NCBI RefSeq assembly: GCF_033807715.1
Contig: NC_084599.1
Coordinates: forward strand, 9,756,625-9,820,624
Source: Cololabis saira
Lineage: Eukaryota > Chordata > Actinopteri > Beloniformes > Belonidae
Length of the DNA stretch: 64,000 bases
Reading direction: 5' to 3'
How positions within the stretch are numbered: position 1 is the first letter of the stretch; every line of letters starts with the position of its first letter. Shown one piece after another: positions 60,000-64,000 of the stretch. Under the pieces are notes generated by a model. The model worked only from the letters and a program-made list of their open reading frames with translations, was not told the origin of the DNA and made no database searches. The position numbers were made by a program, and so were the translations under genes.

Positions 60000-60868
60000 G
60001 AAACAGTAAAACTGAAAATAAGATTTATTTTTGTGGAGTACTTTAAAGATAAAGTTACATATGTTGAGTTCATTTAGGATTTAATTTATTGTCATCTTAT
60101 TTACATTCATGCTTTGAGTCATTAATCATTCATTTATAAAAGTGTTATTTCATTGGGAACACATGAATGAATGTGCTAAAGACGGCAGATGTGGAAATCA
60201 ATTCCATTATGTTCAGGATAAAGATTTATTTATCTTTTTATTGATTGTGCTAGCACTACCCTCAAAACTGTAAATTGACATGAATCATGGCTGAGATAAC
60301 TGATTTTTGTCACTTCACGCCTCATATTCATGGTTGCGGTGAGCCGCCTGTATGTGCAGGTGCATGTATCCGAACACGTGACAGGGGCCGGGCTGCTCCG
60401 TGGCAGCAGGTGAATGCAATCTTCTCATCAGCAACATGGATAGGGAGATAACAAACTTGCAGTTCACTGGATGTGCAACTGAACTGAAGACAGCAGTGGA
60501 AACAGACAAAAATAAACTTAAAGAAAACTGAAACAATGGGAAAATGACTTAAATTAAACGGACTGCCGGTGAGATAAACATTCTTTCTTTGTACTAGTTA
60601 ATAAGATCGTTGATTATAATGTTCATAATATTTGCTATATTAAAATAGAAGTCATGACGTGGAGTATTTCTGTTAAAATGTTAAAATCTACAGCTGTTGC
60701 TTATTTACTTTATTTGAGTTAGCCTTAGGTAAAATGTAGGTGTCAAATATACTTGTGAAAAAGATATTTGCTTTTAAAATATACCCATCTTTATACTTAC
60801 CTTGATGCTGAATCTGTGTTCAGTGCTGAATTTTATTTACATTGGGTTTGTTTTGTGTATTTAAAGTT
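60000..60868. other. Intergenic DNA, no recognised feature
   Basis: AT-rich sequence with no conserved coding frame and no named repeat. Confidence 0.4.
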
Positions 60869-61326
60869 TTGGTAACACTTTATAATAACTACACACTATT
60901 AAGCATTAGTTAAGCATCAGTAAAATGCTTTATTGATCATGAATTCATCATTAGTAAAACATTCATACATTACTAAGCATTAATAAACACAGTTATAAAC
61001 CTTACAACTATACACTATTAAGCATTAGTAAGATGCTTAATTGATCATGAATTTATCACTTGTATAGCTGGATTCTCATACTTTGTAAATGATAGTTTCA
61101 CCATTTATAAATAAGTATTATATGTCTGTAAATGGTTCTTAAGATCAATTAGAATGTCTAAGTAAATTATATACGAACCATTTGTATGTATATTTATGCG
61201 TACATTTGTACATGGTTAGTGTTAATACATGTTTTATAAACACTTATTCATACTCAATGATTTATTAAGGTAGTTACTACTCCTTAGTTAAGTGTTTCAC
61301 AAGAACCCATCTTAAAGTGTTACCAA
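60869..61326. mobile_element. MITE with TTGGTAACACTTTA ends
   Basis: The termini TTGGTAACACTTTA and TAAAGTGTTACCAA are inverted repeats bounding 458 bp. Internally TATACACTATTAAGCATTAG-type units recur two or three times. A common teleost non-autonomous family; no coding part. Confidence 0.8.
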
Positions 61327-61656
61327 CATTTTTTTTTTTTACCTATTCATACTTCTTCACCCCATTTATGCCAAACTTGGAGAACGAATGAAGTCCAGAG
61401 TCAAGTCCTTCTTTTTCAAGTGTGGAAGCCATGCAGTTGTGAATAGTACACTTGACAATTATTTACATAATTATTGGCAAAAACATAAAATACAATGAAA
61501 TATATATACTTATAATCCCATTATCCATACCTAAAGTTTGTATTATGACAAGTTAGTATGAGTTGAAAAAAACAAAAAGGGCTTACTGTGCAGCTAAGGA
61601 GGCTGGGACAGACCAAGGGGTTTAAAAAATAAATACCATTCTGTGTGTGTGTGTGT

Positions 61657-61663
61657 GTGTAAA

Positions 61664-61690
<27 letters not shown>
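61657..61690. repeat. (TA)n tract next to (GT)n
   Basis: A GT run (61642-61660) is followed by a TA run. Confidence 0.9.
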
Positions 61691-61694
<4 letters not shown>

Positions 61695-61768
61695 AATGTG
61701 TATGTGTACCACAATACAAATGATAGGGAAGAAGTTGTAACTAATTTCCTAAAGTTTTGTGTATTCAG

Positions 61769-62098
61769 TCAGTTAAGATGTGTGAGAGGTATAACAATGG
61801 ACTGTCTACCATGTGTGATACAACTGGTCTGCATTATGTCCAAGAGGACATTTACTGAATATACGCCAAATGCAGAGGAAGATGTTGAGTATTCAAAGAA
61901 GTTCTCTTGCTGGGAAAATGTTGAGTAAACCAGGTGAACCTCTCCCTTCTCAGCAAGTATATTTCTGATTTCTGCCTCACTTCTGTCTCCGATCCTAAGG
62001 AATTTATAAACAATGTCAAGTTCCTTCTGAAGACCCAAGTCTCTTCCCTGCCTCTTAAGGCTTAATGCCCCCTGACTGAGTAGCACAGCGAGAGCCAC
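61769..62098 (-). other. Unassigned - strand open frame of 109 codons
   Basis: The segment LQKELDIVYKFLRIGDRSEA and EIRNILAEKGEVHLVY has a more protein-like composition than its neighbours, but no motif I can name and no clear splice partner. It could be a decayed exon or chance. Confidence 0.25.
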
Positions 62099-62454
62099 AC
62101 TCCCGCTCTATGTGCTGCAGATAATGCTAAGAACAACCTCTCAATTCCAGCTCTCCTCTCTTAATGCGTCCTCCTTCCTCCACCGCGCACACACGGCCAT
62201 TTCCATTCAGCAACGAAAACGTGAAGGATTGTAACGGGGAAAAAAAGCCAGCATTGTCTCTGATGGTTTCTCATTCCAGGAGTGTTTTCAAACAAATGTA
62301 AATGTATGTAAACCCAAACACATATTTACAATACCACGGGGTGATCACAATATGACATGGTGCACTGGCCTTGAAGATGGAGGCGCCATCTGTCATTGGT
62401 CTATCTTTTCTGTTTCCTGCTATGGCGTCAATGCAGCAATCACTGATAAGAAAG

Positions 62455-62818
62455 AAAATGATTTACACTCGTATACTGAAAGTGATGAGGAAGGTAAAGG
62501 ATGAGCAGCTGGGTACATTGAAGACACACCTGTACATGAAACTAGTTTAACCATTTTATTCAGCAGCTTAGTTAGTGTATACAAACAAGCCTTAAAATCA
62601 TTTTGCACCCAATGAAGGACACTTAAGTTCAGAGGAGGGAAAGATCGATCATATCCAGTACTTTACTACATATGCATTACATTACAATAGGTGAGAAAGC
62701 CCCCAAAAAATTAATTCTAGTGTGGAGGAATAACAGCTTTAAAGTCAGTTACTGTGTTTTATTCCTGAAAATCAGATCAGAGAAAGCATTCGTTCTCTAA
62801 CAAAACAAAATCCTAATC
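62455..62818 (+). repeat. Direct repeat bracketing FAAH, copy 2
   Basis: Same orientation as 47632-47995, with scattered substitutions and small indels. Unclassified. Confidence 0.8.
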
Positions 62819-62919
62819 ACCCCCTCCCCCCCATTTTATCACCCAGTGCTCCTACCTAAGTCAGTCCTGGGCATTGCTCCCTCTACCAACCCCGGGAGGG
62901 CCCCGACCTGACAACTTCA

Positions 62920-63221
62920 TGCAAAAGATTCAAAAGTCCAAATCAAACTTTACAACGTTGATGAATCGTTGCTGGCCTCGATGGAAGAAAAACACCAAAT
63001 ACTCAGTTCAGAGTTTGAACGTCTGGAGAAAGAGTCAGACAGACCGCCTAATGACCAAGAGGATGGAAAAGGTGAAATTGCAGGCAGACTTAAAAAAACT
63101 CCAGAGCTATCGCAGCAGCTTGGAGACTTTTAAAGCCAATCTTGAGAATAAGGCCTCTGAACTGGCAGATGAATTGGAGACCACCGTCGGTCATCTGGAA
63201 TCTCTGAAACAGCACAAGTAG
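62920..63221 (+). pseudogene. Frameshifted coiled-coil coding fragment
   Basis: In one frame it encodes DESLLASMEEKHQILSSEFE, followed by RLEKESDR. After a one-base shift near 63040-63090 the other frame continues LQADLKKLQSYRSSLETFKA, then NLENKASELADELE and VGHLESLKQHK. The heptad-like pattern indicates a long coiled coil split by a shift. I do not recognise the parent gene. It ends directly at the tail of the L2 copy at 63222. It could also be the last part of a captured exon. Confidence 0.5.
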
Positions 63222-64000
63222 TAATAATAATAATAATAATAACTTATACTTATATAGCACCTTTCAAGGTACCCAAGGTCGCTTTACAAAAGGGAGGGCA
63301 AACAAACAAAACAAAACCCGGGAGGGGACCTTAGCCTATTCAGGGAAGGCCAAGGAGAAGAGGTGTGTTTTGAGGTGTGCTTTGAAACTGTGGAGAGTGA
63401 GGGAGTGGCGGATTTCAAGGGCGAGAGAGTTCCAGAGGGTGGGGGCGGCCACGCTGAAAGCCCTGTCTCCAAAAGTTTTTAAACGGGTACGGGGGATGGA
63501 AAGGAGTCAGATATCAGAAGACCTCAGGTTCCTGGATGGAGTGTATTGGTGGAGGAGATCGGACAAGTATTGGGGGGCCAGTGAATGGAGGGATCTGTAG
63601 GTGAGAAGGAGAATTTTGTACCGTATTCGAAACTTAGCCGGGAGCCAGTGGAGGTGTATGAGGGTGGGGGTGATGTGCTGCCAGGGCTTGGTGTGGGTGA
63701 GAACCCTGGCAGCTGAGTTCTGCACATACTGGAGCCTGTCCAGGGTTTTACTGGGAACCCCGGACAGGACTCCATTGCAATGATCCAGTCGGGAGGTGAT
63801 GAATGCATGGATGAGCGTCTCTGCCACAGAGTCAGAGAGTGAGGGTCGGAGACGGGAGATATTCCTGAGGTGATAAAAATCTGTTTTGGTGATGGGACTG
63901 GAAAGAAAGGGTGGAGTCAAGGATAACTCCCAGGTTGCGGACCTCAGAGGATGGGGTGATGGAGCAGCCATCCACATTGACGAGGAGATCTCCAACCTTC
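63222..64000 (-). mobile_element. L2-type LINE 3' end, continues beyond the window
   Basis: The 3' tail is a (TTA)n run at 63222-63241 preceded on the - strand by AAAGGTGCTATATAAGTATA. The frame 63995-63507 encodes the RT end: TDFYHLRNISRLRPSLSDSV, LIHAFITSRLDHCNGVL, QNSAARVL, HLHWLPAKFRI and LAPQYLSDLL. The part shown is open; the 5' part lies outside. Confidence 0.85.

Overview
The window is nuclear DNA from a ray-finned fish, most likely a teleost. It is AT-rich, its genes are split into many short exons with GT-AG introns, and it is full of repeat families typical of teleosts: hAT elements with 8-bp target duplications, palindromic MITEs, tRNA-headed SINEs, L2-type LINEs and long GT/CA, ATCT, ACGC and ATGT microsatellites. 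No rRNA, functional tRNA or prokaryotic feature is seen. Species cannot be named from the sequence alone.

Two complete protein-coding genes face each other tail to tail. (1) ADGB (androglobin), + strand. Its promoter and non-coding exon 1 lie near 2.92-3.06 kb and 34 coding exons run from 6670 to 42828. Phase-consistent splicing of all of them gives 1,403 residues with no internal stop. The layout is a calpain-like N-terminal part, a circularly permuted globin with Gln668 and His700 as haem-pocket residues, a conserved middle domain and a basic coiled-coil C-terminus. The promoter carries a perfect RFX X-box overlapping a CRE, as expected for a gene of motile cilia and sperm. (2) FAAH (fatty acid amide hydrolase 1), - strand, 15 coding exons from 56968 back to 49011. 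They splice to 586 residues with an N-terminal membrane anchor and the intact amidase-signature triad Lys150-Ser225-Ser249.

Region by region: 1-2.9 kb is intergenic, with one arm of a local duplication and a few weak - strand exon candidates. 3-42.8 kb is ADGB; its introns hold SINEs, MITEs, a complete 744-bp hAT relic (14.8-15.5 kb), a 745-bp hAT relic (19.4-20.1 kb), and a nest near 32.6-35.6 kb in which a 1.6-kb foldback element sits in the edge of a TTAA-flanked element. 42.8-49 kb is the shared 3' intergenic space, filled with Harbinger, L2, hAT and LINE relics. 49-57 kb is FAAH. 57-60 kb is a composite transposon with an L2 reverse transcriptase inside hAT-type sequence. 60-64 kb holds a MITE, a broken coiled-coil coding fragment, and an L2 copy that runs off the window end.

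The two host genes have no known joint pathway; the sequence shows only that they are neighbours. The most unusual points are the missing or displaced IQ motif inside the permuted globin, a stop-free 87-nt intron in ADGB, a UG-repeat acceptor in front of a globin exon, the nested foldback element, and direct repeats that bracket the ADGB promoter and the whole FAAH gene.
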